Assembly (NCBI GenBank): GCA_902803185.1
Contig: CADCOV010000298.1
Location: 1 to 6,414, forward strand
Length of the DNA stretch: 6,414 bases
Direction: 5' to 3'
Origin: an uncultured Eubacteriales bacterium
GTDB lineage: Bacteria; Bacillota; Clostridia; Peptostreptococcales; Anaerovoracaceae
Part shown: in pieces, positions 1-5,602 of the stretch
Position numbering within the stretch: position 1 is the first letter of the stretch
Layout: each line of letters begins with the position of its first letter
Notes under the pieces: model-generated
The model's database searches: none
What the model was told of the DNA's origin: nothing
The model's input: the letters and a program-made list of their open reading frames with translations, nothing else
Program-made: the position numbers and the translations under genes

Positions 1-828
1 CGGCAGGTCGCCCTCCAGCACGATCCGGTTCTTCTTCACGTGCGGGTTCGGGGACGGCACCGCGCTGAGCAGCACCTGGGTGTACGGGTGGGCCGGATGC
101 GCGAACAGTTCGTCCGTCTCCGCCTCTTCCACCAGATGGCCCAGATACATGACGCCGACGCGCTTGGAAGTGTAGCGGATGACGCTCATATCGTGGGAGA
201 TGAACATGTAGGTCAGGTGCCTGGCGTCCTGCAGGTCCAGAAGCAGGTTGATGATCTGGGAGCGGACCGACACGTCCAGCGCGGACACCGGCTCGTCGCA
301 GATGACCACTTCCGGGTTCAGGATGATCGACCGGGCGACGCCCACTCTCTGGCGCTGGCCGCCGGACATCTCGCTCGGGAACCGGTAGTAGTGCTCCGTG
401 TGGAGGCCGACCTTGTTCAGCATCTCGAGGACGATGTCCATGCGGTCGTTCTTCTCTCCCACGTTGTGGATGTTCAGGGTCTCCAGGAGGATGTCCCCCA
501 CCCGCTGCCGCGGGTTCAGCGACGTGTACGGGTCCTGGAAGATCATCTGGATCTTCTCCCTGAGGACCGCTTCCTTCATCGTCGCCTCATCTTCACCGTT
601 CAGCAGGACCTGTCCGGAGGTGATCGGGAACAGGCGCATCAGCGCCCTTCCCAGGGTCGACTTGCCGCAGCCCGTCTCGCCGACGATGCCGAAGGTCTCC
701 CCCCTGTAAAGATCGAGGCTCACGCTCTCCAGGGCCTTGACGCTCTGGGTCCTGCTGTTTCCGATGAACCCTCTGACCGGGAAGTGCTTGGAAACGTCAG
801 TCGCTTTGATCACGATATCTTTTTCCAT
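1..828 (-). CDS. dppF: Peptide-type ABC transporter ATP-binding protein, DppF/OppF family (3' end cut by window edge)
   Basis: This is one of the two cytoplasmic ATPases that power a peptide-class importer. The frame is open from an ATG at 828 to the left edge, giving 276 visible residues; family members are usually about 310-340, so only the C-terminal tail is missing. Visible ABC motifs in order are Walker A GETGCGKST (residues 50-58), Q-loop Q98 in IFQDPYTSLNP, signature MSGGQRQR (154-161), Walker B VVICDEPVSALD (174-185) and H-loop H212 in FISHD. The Walker A has Thr where most relatives have Ser (GESGCGKS), which should be harmless. The phrase HPAHPYTQVLLSAVP near residues 244-258 begins the oligopeptide-specific C-terminal extension. 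The start is firm: the ATG directly abuts the upstream gene's TAG stop, and an AAGGAGG site lies 8 nt before it. The ATPase motifs are seen; peptide specificity is inferred from family and neighbours. It could equally serve nickel or another oligopeptide-class substrate. Confidence 0.93.
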   Translation of the reverse strand, partial: MEKDIVIKATDVSKHFPVRGFIGNSRTQSVKALESVSLDLYRGETFGIVGETGCGKSTLGRALMRLFPITSGQVLLNGEDEATMKEAVLREKIQMIFQDPYTSLNPRQRVGDILLETLNIHNVGEKNDRMDIVLEMLNKVGLHTEHYYRFPSEMSGGQRQRVGVARSIILNPEVVICDEPVSALDVSVRSQIINLLLDLQDARHLTYMFISHDMSVIRYTSKRVGVMYLGHLVEEAETDELFAHPAHPYTQVLLSAVPSPNPHVKKNRIVLEGDLP

Positions 829-1833
829 CTATTCTTCCTCCTTCCCCTGTTCGATGTCCATGACCGGATGCCAGCAGCGCACCTTGCGCTTTCCGCCCAG
901 GTCCGTGAGCTCCGGCATCACCTCTCTGCAGTGGTCGTCCGCATACGGGCAGCGGGCGGCGAAGCGGCAGCCGGAAGGTACCTGGTGGAGCATCGGAACC
1001 ATGCCCTCGATGACCCAGAGCCGTTTTTCTCTCTCTCCTTCCATCTTCGGCACGGAGCGCATGAGGCCCACCGTGTACGGATGGTGCGGGTCATCAAAGA
1101 GGTCGTTCACCGGCGCCTCCTCCACGATCTGCCCCAGGTACATGACTGCGACCCGGGTGCAGGTCTCCGCCACGACGGAAAGGTCGTGGGTGATCAGGAT
1201 GACGCCCATATCGAGCTGTTTATTGAGTTGTACGATCAGGTCCATGATCTGCGCCTGGATGGTCACATCCAGCGCAGTGGTCGGTTCGTCCGCGATCAAA
1301 AGCTTCGGCCGGCAGCAGAGGGCGCAGGCGATCATGACCCGCTGCCGCATACCGCCGGACAGCTCGTGCGGATACTGGTTGACCCGCTTTTCCGGCGCCG
1401 GGATGCCCACCATGCGGAGCATCTCCGTCGCTTCAGCCATCGCGGTCTTTTTGTCCATTCCCTGGTGGGTGATCAGCGCTTCCGCGATCTGGTCGCCGCA
1501 GGTGAAGACCGGGTCCAGGGAGCTCAAGCTGTCCTGGAACACCATGGCGATGTCCTTGCCTCTGACCCTCTGCATCTCCCTCTCCGGGATCCGGAGGATG
1601 CTCTTGCCCTCGAAGAGCACGTCTCCCTCGTAGATGGTCTTTTTGCCCTTCTCGTCATAGAGCCTCATGATGCTCTGTGAGGTGACTGATTTTCCGCAGC
1701 CGCTCTCGCCGACCAGACCCAGGATCTCGCCCTTTTCCACGTAGAAGGATACGCCGTCCACGGCCTTGAAGGTGCCGCGGTCGGTCTTGAAGGAAGTCGC
1801 CAGTCCTTTGACTTCGAGAATCTTTTCACTCAT
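829..1833 (-). CDS. dppD: Peptide-type ABC transporter ATP-binding protein, DppD/OppD family
   Basis: This is the partner ATPase, complete at 334 aa, a normal length for the family. Motifs are Walker A GESGCGKS (residues 42-49), Q-loop Q100 in MVFQDSLSSLDP, signature LSGGMRQRV (158-166), Walker B LLIADEPTTALD (178-189) and H-loop H216 in ITHD. The oligopeptide C-terminal domain follows, with HHPYTVGLM near 250-257 and four cysteines (C289, C295, C302, C320) in the pattern GCRFAARCP...HC...RCWH. Family members carry these conserved cysteines, and a 4Fe-4S cluster has been seen there in some OppD/DppD structures. The frame stays open upstream to an ATG at 1950, but that extension has no family similarity and overlaps dppC. 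The ATG at 1833 sits 8 nt after AAAGGAGG and opens with the typical MSEKILEVKGL. The gene is 14 nt after dppC, and its TAG stop touches the next ATG. Confidence 0.96.
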   Translation of the reverse strand: MSEKILEVKGLATSFKTDRGTFKAVDGVSFYVEKGEILGLVGESGCGKSVTSQSIMRLYDEKGKKTIYEGDVLFEGKSILRIPEREMQRVRGKDIAMVFQDSLSSLDPVFTCGDQIAEALITHQGMDKKTAMAEATEMLRMVGIPAPEKRVNQYPHELSGGMRQRVMIACALCCRPKLLIADEPTTALDVTIQAQIMDLIVQLNKQLDMGVILITHDLSVVAETCTRVAVMYLGQIVEEAPVNDLFDDPHHPYTVGLMRSVPKMEGEREKRLWVIEGMVPMLHQVPSGCRFAARCPYADDHCREVMPELTDLGGKRKVRCWHPVMDIEQGKEEE

Positions 1834-1841
1834 CGCTTCCC

Positions 1842-1849
1842 CCTCCTTT
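1842..1849 (-). promoter_or_regulatory. Ribosome binding site fixing the dppD start
   Basis: AAAGGAGG reads on the minus strand 8 nt before the ATG at 1833. Its first two bases are the last two of the dppC TAA stop, so ribosomes finishing dppC sit on the dppD initiation site. This site decides for 1833 over the longer in-frame ATG at 1950. Confidence 0.85.
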
Positions 1850-2759
1850 ACTTGGCATTCGGATCCAGCATGTCGCGGATGCCGTCGCCCAGCATGTTCA
1901 GAGCGAGGACGCCCACCGCCAGAAAGAGTCCCGGGAAGAGCAGCATCCACCAGGCCTTGTCGTAGAGCAGGGACTTTCCTTCGTTCAGGATGTTGCCCCA
2001 GCTCGGGGTCGGTACCGGGATGCCGACGCCCAGGAAGGACAGAGAGGACTCTGTGATGATGGAGCTTGCAAAGTTATAGCTTGCCTGTACGACGATCGGC
2101 GAGATGCAGTTCGGCGCGATGTGGCGGAACAGGATCCGGACGTTGGAGGCGCCGGTGGCCCGCATCGCCTCGATGTAGGTCTGTTCCTTGACCACCACCG
2201 CCTGGGCCCTGGTGATACGCGCCATTCTCGGCACCATGACCACGGACAGAGCGATGATGACGTTGGCGACCGTCGGTCCCAGCATCGCCATGAAGGCGAT
2301 CGCCAGAAGCATGGTCGGGATCGCGTTGAAACCGTCGCAGATCCTCATCAGGATGTTGTCCAGTTTCTTGAAATAGGCTGCGCACAGGCCGACCGTCATG
2401 CCCATGAGCATGGAGAAGACCGCGCAGCAGCTGCCTACCAGCATGGAGATCCGGCTTCCGTAGATGACGCGGGAGAACAGGTCTCTGCCGAAGGAGTCCG
2501 TACCGAAGATGTGCTCCGCCGAAGGAGCCTGCACCCTGTCACGGACGCTGTTTTCCAGCGGATCGAACGGAGCGATCACGTCCGCGAAAACGGCGATCAG
2601 GATCAGGATGATCACGACGATGGCGCCGAAGACAGCCATCCTGTTGCGCAGGAATTTCCTGCGGGTCAGGGTCCGCTGCTCCTTCTTGAGTCTCGTTTTG
2701 ATCTCTGCGAGGGCGGCCTTGTCGGTCGTGAACTCAGTATTTACGTTTACTGTCGTCAT
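1848..2759 (-). CDS. dppC: Peptide-type ABC transporter permease, DppC/OppC family
   Basis: This is the second inner-membrane subunit of the importer, 303 aa, full length. After a charged cytoplasmic N-terminus with KKEQRTLTRRKFLRNR (25-40) comes a hydrophobic segment at about 41-64. The DppC/OppC hallmark FGTDSFGRDLFSRVIYGSR (85-103) follows, then several membrane segments. The EAA coupling loop, YIEAMRATGASNVRILFRH at about 195-213, is the part that docks on the ATPases. The C-terminus LNMLGDGIRDMLDP (287-300) is also typical. The ATG at 2759 is supported by AAGGAGG 5 nt upstream, which overlaps the dppB stop codon. The gene lies 10 nt after dppB and 14 nt before dppD, so it is co-translated within the block. 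Family assignment is secure; the transported substrate cannot be read from this subunit. Confidence 0.96.
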   Translation of the reverse strand: MTTVNVNTEFTTDKAALAEIKTRLKKEQRTLTRRKFLRNRMAVFGAIVVIILILIAVFADVIAPFDPLENSVRDRVQAPSAEHIFGTDSFGRDLFSRVIYGSRISMLVGSCCAVFSMLMGMTVGLCAAYFKKLDNILMRICDGFNAIPTMLLAIAFMAMLGPTVANVIIALSVVMVPRMARITRAQAVVVKEQTYIEAMRATGASNVRILFRHIAPNCISPIVVQASYNFASSIITESSLSFLGVGIPVPTPSWGNILNEGKSLLYDKAWWMLLFPGLFLAVGVLALNMLGDGIRDMLDPNAK

Positions 2760-2764
2760 AGCCC

Positions 2765-2771
2765 CCTCCTT
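2765..2771 (-). promoter_or_regulatory. Ribosome binding site of dppC overlapping the dppB stop
   Basis: AAGGAGG on the minus strand lies 5 nt before the dppC ATG. It shares bases with the dppB TAA stop, whose string reads TAAGGAGG. The arrangement suggests translational coupling of the two permease subunits, which are needed in equal amounts. Confidence 0.8.
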
Positions 2772-3717
2772 ATCCTAATCTGACCCGCGGATCCAGCATC
2801 GCGTAGATGATATCCATGATCAGCATGATCAGCACGTTGGTCACGGATACGAACAGCACGATGGCCTGGACCACCTCGTAATCCCGCCTGGTGACGGAGA
2901 CGATGGTCAGCTGCCCGATGCCCGGGATGCCGAAGATGGTCTCCGTGATCGTCGCGCCGCCCAGCAGCGTCATGAAGCTCAGGCCCACGACCGTGACGAT
3001 GCCGATCGCCGCGTTCTTCAGGCCGTGCTTGGCGAACACCTTGAACGGCGAGATGCCCTTCGCCTTCGCCATCCTCATGTAGTCGCTGTTCAGGATCTCC
3101 AGCACGGAGGACCTGGTCATACGGGTCATCAAAGCCGCCTCGGCCAGACCGAGGGAAATGGCAGGCGCGATCATATACCAGATATGCGTCTTCCACCCGA
3201 AATCCGCGATCGGGCGGTAGCCCGCCGCCGGCAGCAGGTGGAACTGCACGGACAAGAGGTACATCAGCGCGACGCCGATCAGGAAACTCGGCAGGGACAC
3301 GCCGATGATGGACAGCAGGGAGATCCCCTGGTCCGTCAGGGAATTGCGCTTGATCGCAGCGACCATTCCAAGCGGTATGGCGAGGATCGCAGCGAAGATG
3401 ACCGCACAGGTCGTAAGCTGTACGGTCGGCAGAAGCCTTGCGCCCAGGATCTCCAGCATCGTCCCCTTTATGAACAAAGATTCGCCGAGATCGCCATGCA
3501 GCACACCTCCCAGCCATCTGAAGTATTGCTCGATCAGAGGATCGTTCAATCCCAGCTTTTCTCTCAAAGCCGCGATTTCTTCCGGAGTCGCCTGATCACC
3601 CAGCATCGCCTGGGCCGGATCGCCCGGGGTCAGGTGGATGAGCATGAATATGACGATGGAAACGATCAGAAGGACAGGGATCAACGTGAGGAGGCGTTTC
3701 ACCAGATATTTTGCCAT
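2770..3717 (-). CDS. dppB: Peptide-type ABC transporter permease, DppB/OppB family
   Basis: This is the first inner-membrane subunit of the importer, 315 aa, the usual length. It opens with the first membrane segment and the family hallmark, RLLTLIPVLLIVSIVIFMLI (8-27) followed by HLTPGDPAQAMLG (28-40). The periplasm-side stretch LREKLGLNDPLIEQYFRWL (51-69) and the HGDLGESL motif (74-81) follow. The remaining membrane segments surround the EAA loop DYMRMAKAKGISPFKVFAKH (212-231). The motif TITETIFGIPGIGQL (256-270), a late hydrophobic segment (283-305) and the end LDPRVRLG are also characteristic. The ATG at 3717 follows AAAGGAGG by 6 nt. A 108-nt gap with a strong hairpin separates it from the binding-protein gene, while only 10 nt separate it from dppC. 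The subunit type is sure. GsiC- or AppB-type paralogues look similar, so the Dpp label is a family name and does not prove the substrate. Confidence 0.96.
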   Translation of the reverse strand: MAKYLVKRLLTLIPVLLIVSIVIFMLIHLTPGDPAQAMLGDQATPEEIAALREKLGLNDPLIEQYFRWLGGVLHGDLGESLFIKGTMLEILGARLLPTVQLTTCAVIFAAILAIPLGMVAAIKRNSLTDQGISLLSIIGVSLPSFLIGVALMYLLSVQFHLLPAAGYRPIADFGWKTHIWYMIAPAISLGLAEAALMTRMTRSSVLEILNSDYMRMAKAKGISPFKVFAKHGLKNAAIGIVTVVGLSFMTLLGGATITETIFGIPGIGQLTIVSVTRRDYEVVQAIVLFVSVTNVLIMLIMDIIYAMLDPRVRLG

Positions 3718-3740
3718 TCTGTTCCTCCTTTGCGGTTTGG

Positions 3741-3777
3741 AATAAAGGGTGTACCGATGGAGCCCATCGGTACACCC
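3741..3777 (-). terminator. Strong hairpin between binding-protein and permease genes; probable leaky terminator or mRNA-stabilising stem
   Basis: Arms at 3747-3760 and 3764-3777 are perfect 14-bp inverted repeats (GGGTGTACCGATGG and its complement) around a 3-nt loop. On the minus strand the stem is followed by TTTATT, a short and interrupted T-tract. The stem lies 49 nt after the binding-protein stop and well before the dppB ribosome binding site at 3724-3731. Similar stems after the first gene of binding-protein-dependent operons are known to cause partial termination or to protect the upstream mRNA from 3' decay, which raises binding-protein yield. The weak T-tract fits attenuation better than full termination, because no other good promoter is visible before dppB. 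Confidence 0.75.
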
Positions 3778-3825
3778 GCTTCACTTAACGTGTGATTCGT
3801 TTAGAGGTAGGGCAGGTCCCTTCTA

Positions 3826-5445
3826 TCAGGCTGCCGGGTGGATGTTGACCCAGACGAGGTGCTCTCTGTACTCGACGCCCTCGACCTCGCTGATCCACAG
3901 CGTCATGTTGGTGCCGCAGCCCAGCTTGACGATCGGGACGGAGGTCTCATACATGTAGCCCTGCAGCGCGTTCCAGGTCTCGACTGCCGCGTCGAAATCG
4001 GTGGCGGTGGAGATCTCCTTCAGGTCGCCCTGGATGCGCTCATCGGTGCACCAGCCTGCCCAGCTCGCGCTGAGGAACAGGTTCAGGTTCGGCAGGACCT
4101 TCGGGCTGAAGCCGGTCAGGAAGACGTTGTACTTATCCGGCTCGTTGTTGCGGATCTGGGTGAAGGTGCCCCATTCATAAGCGATGATCTCGCAGTTGTA
4201 GCCCAGGTTCCTGAACTCGGACTGGATCTCCTGCGCGAAGGTGTAGTAGTCCTCGGAGTCGGAAGCGCAGAGGATGGTGAAGGTGTCGTCCTTCGTGAAG
4301 CCCGCTTCCTCCAGGAGGGCCTTGGCCTTCTCAGGGTCGTGCTGGTTGTAGAACTCGCTGCCCGCTTCGCTGTACCAAGGGGTGCCCTTGAACATGTAGG
4401 AGCTGTAGAGCTCATAGAAGTTCTCATCGCCGTAGTAGGCGTACATGACGTCATCCACGTTGATCAGAGCCTGGATCGCCTGACGGAATTTCTCGTTGGC
4501 GCCCCAGCCTTCCTTCTTGTTGAAGATCACGGCCTTGAGCTCGGTCGCGTCGACATGGGTGCCGTACTCCGGATTGTTCTCGTACTGCTTGAGATACATC
4601 ATGTCCAGAGATGTGGTTGCCGCGTAGTCCTTGTTCTGCATCGCCGCATTCAGCGTCGTGGCATCGGTCACGTAGCAGATCTGGACTTCGTCATAGTAGG
4701 CGTGCTTGTAGCCGCCCCAGCCGGAGTAATCTCCGTCTGTGCCGTAAGGCTGATAGTCGTCGTTGGCGACCAGGGAGATGTGGTCTGCGGAGACCCACTC
4801 GTTCCACTTGTACGGGCCGGTGCCGATGAAGGTCTGCAGCATGCCGGTGTCGGAGGCCTGCGCTTCCTCGACGCACTCCTTGGTGGTGATGATGGCGTGC
4901 TGGGCATAGCAGGCGATCATCTCGTTGAGGTACGCGGTGCCCTTTTCCATCTTGATGGTGACGGTGTAGTCATCGACCGCTTCGAAGTGAGCGCCGCCGA
5001 CCATGTTGGAGACGGTCTCAGACGCATCGATCCAGCGGTTCATGGAAGCGACCACGTCCTCCGCGGTCATCTCCTTGCCGTCGTGGAACTTGACGCCCTT
5101 GCGGAGGTGATAGGTGTACTGGGAGCTGTCCTCGCTGACCTCGACGGATTCCGCCAGTTCAGGATGGATCTCGTTGTTCGCGTCCACATACATGAGGCGC
5201 TCATAGATCGACTCGCAGACGACCAGAGAACCGTCGTCGTTGGTTTCCATGACGACATCCAGATTCGCTGGCTCGCTTCCGCTCGCGATCTTGAGCAGTG
5301 GCTGTCTTCCGGTGTCCGCCGGCTCTTCTGCCGGTGCAGGTTCGTTACCGCCGCCCCCTGAGGAGGAACCGCCACCGCCGCCGCATGCGGCGAGGGACAG
5401 CACCAAGAGGACCGATAACAACAAAACTAATACTTTCTTGTTCAT
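3826..5445 (-). CDS. ABC transporter substrate-binding lipoprotein, SBP_bac_5 (peptide/dipeptide/nickel) family
   Basis: This is the extracytoplasmic receptor that captures the substrate for the permease, 539 aa, normal for the family. The N-terminus is a lipoprotein signal: MNKK, a hydrophobic core (5-18) and lipobox LAAC with the acylated Cys21. A flexible tether rich in Gly, Ser, Pro and Glu follows (22-44). The mature domain starts near LLKIASGSEPANLDVV. It carries the family signature with HPELAESVEVSEDSSQYTYH followed by LRKGVKFHDGKEMTAEDVVASMNRW, then GTGPYKWNEW and FRQAIQALINVDDVM. The in-frame ATGs at 5472 and 5463 lack a ribosome binding site; the ATG at 5445 has AAAGGA 6 nt upstream and starts the signal peptide cleanly, so it was chosen. 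The gene is first in the transporter operon, directly downstream of the sigma-54 promoter. Substrate is not decidable from sequence: short peptides are likeliest, with other oligopeptide-class ligands possible. Confidence 0.95.
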   Translation of the reverse strand: MNKKVLVLLLSVLLVLSLAACGGGGGSSSGGGGNEPAPAEEPADTGRQPLLKIASGSEPANLDVVMETNDDGSLVVCESIYERLMYVDANNEIHPELAESVEVSEDSSQYTYHLRKGVKFHDGKEMTAEDVVASMNRWIDASETVSNMVGGAHFEAVDDYTVTIKMEKGTAYLNEMIACYAQHAIITTKECVEEAQASDTGMLQTFIGTGPYKWNEWVSADHISLVANDDYQPYGTDGDYSGWGGYKHAYYDEVQICYVTDATTLNAAMQNKDYAATTSLDMMYLKQYENNPEYGTHVDATELKAVIFNKKEGWGANEKFRQAIQALINVDDVMYAYYGDENFYELYSSYMFKGTPWYSEAGSEFYNQHDPEKAKALLEEAGFTKDDTFTILCASDSEDYYTFAQEIQSEFRNLGYNCEIIAYEWGTFTQIRNNEPDKYNVFLTGFSPKVLPNLNLFLSASWAGWCTDERIQGDLKEISTATDFDAAVETWNALQGYMYETSVPIVKLGCGTNMTLWISEVEGVEYREHLVWVNIHPAA

Positions 5446-5451
5446 AACCGT

Positions 5452-5457
5452 TCCTTT
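5452..5457 (-). promoter_or_regulatory. Ribosome binding site fixing the binding-protein start
   Basis: AAAGGA on the minus strand lies 6 nt before the ATG at 5445. It is weaker than the AAGGAGG sites of the later genes. It favours this ATG over the two in-frame ATGs upstream (5472 and 5463), which would also put extra charged residues ahead of the signal peptide. Confidence 0.75.
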
Positions 5458-5522
5458 CTTCATCATCAACAATGCGACTGATATTCCCCCGCGGTTATGC
5501 GGAGAGATTACTCTACAGTAAA

Positions 5523-5539
5523 AAGCAAGTACCGTGCCA
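5523..5539 (-). promoter_or_regulatory. Sigma-54 (RpoN/SigL) promoter of the transporter operon
   Basis: The minus strand reads TGGCAC (5539-5534), a 5-nt spacer GGTAC, then TTGCTT (5528-5523). This matches the sigma-54 consensus TGGCAC-N5-TTGCW, with the essential GG of the -24 element and GC of the -12 element in exact spacing. The expected start is around 5512-5515, leaving a 5' untranslated region of about 70 nt before the binding-protein ATG at 5445. An adjacent gene for a sigma-54 activator strongly supports the call. Sigma-54 promoters are silent without such an activator, so the operon should be tightly inducible. Confidence 0.9.
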
Positions 5540-5550
5540 ATTCAGAATAT

Positions 5551-5577
5551 TAAAAAGAGGAGGGCATTCCCTCCTCT
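5551..5577 (-). terminator. Intrinsic terminator of the sigma-54 regulator gene
   Basis: On the minus strand AGAGGAGGG (5577-5569) and CCCTCCTCT (5564-5556) form a perfect 9-bp stem with a 4-nt loop, extendable by a G-T and an A-T pair. TTTTA follows, and the T-run is continuous with the final T of the stem. It begins 25 nt after the regulator's TAA stop and ends 11 nt before the -24 element. It therefore isolates the regulator transcript from the sigma-54-driven transporter operon. Confidence 0.88.
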
Positions 5578-5602
5578 CTGTCGATGCTTTGTATAGTACC
5601 TG

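Noticed and set aside
40..1680. Plus-strand open frame of 546 codons lying opposite both ATPase genes
   Set aside because: It is antisense to two clear ABC ATPases, crosses their junction, has a low-complexity His/Arg/Asp/Val composition and shows no domain. It is an effect of GC-rich codon use on the other strand.
1834..1950. Extension of the dppD-type ATPase to the in-frame ATG at 1950
   Set aside because: The extra 39 residues are Arg/Gly/His-rich with no family match, overlap the dppC coding end, and have no ribosome binding site. The ATG at 1833 has a strong one.
2756..3517. Minus-strand open frame of 253 codons in another frame within dppB
   Set aside because: It lies inside a clear permease gene, has a charged Arg/Asp/Gly composition, and has no ribosome binding site or domain. 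It is a shadow.
3838..5361. Plus-strand open frame of 507 codons opposite the binding-protein gene
   Set aside because: It has Val/Leu/Asp/Gly-dominated composition, no recognisable motif and an exact overlap with a well-supported lipoprotein gene. It is a shadow frame.
5480..5510. Short inverted repeats in the binding-protein leader (CCGC/GCGG at 5490-5503, AGAG/CTCT near 5503-5514) as a possible riboswitch
   Set aside because: Arms of only 4 bp in a leader of about 70 nt do not support a riboswitch or attenuator, and no known aptamer motif is visible.
5529..5600. AGTACC occurring twice on the plus strand, near the sigma-54 promoter (5528-5533) and near the regulator stop (5595-5600)
   Set aside because: A six-base direct repeat within 70 bp is easily due to chance, and no longer symmetry surrounds the copies.
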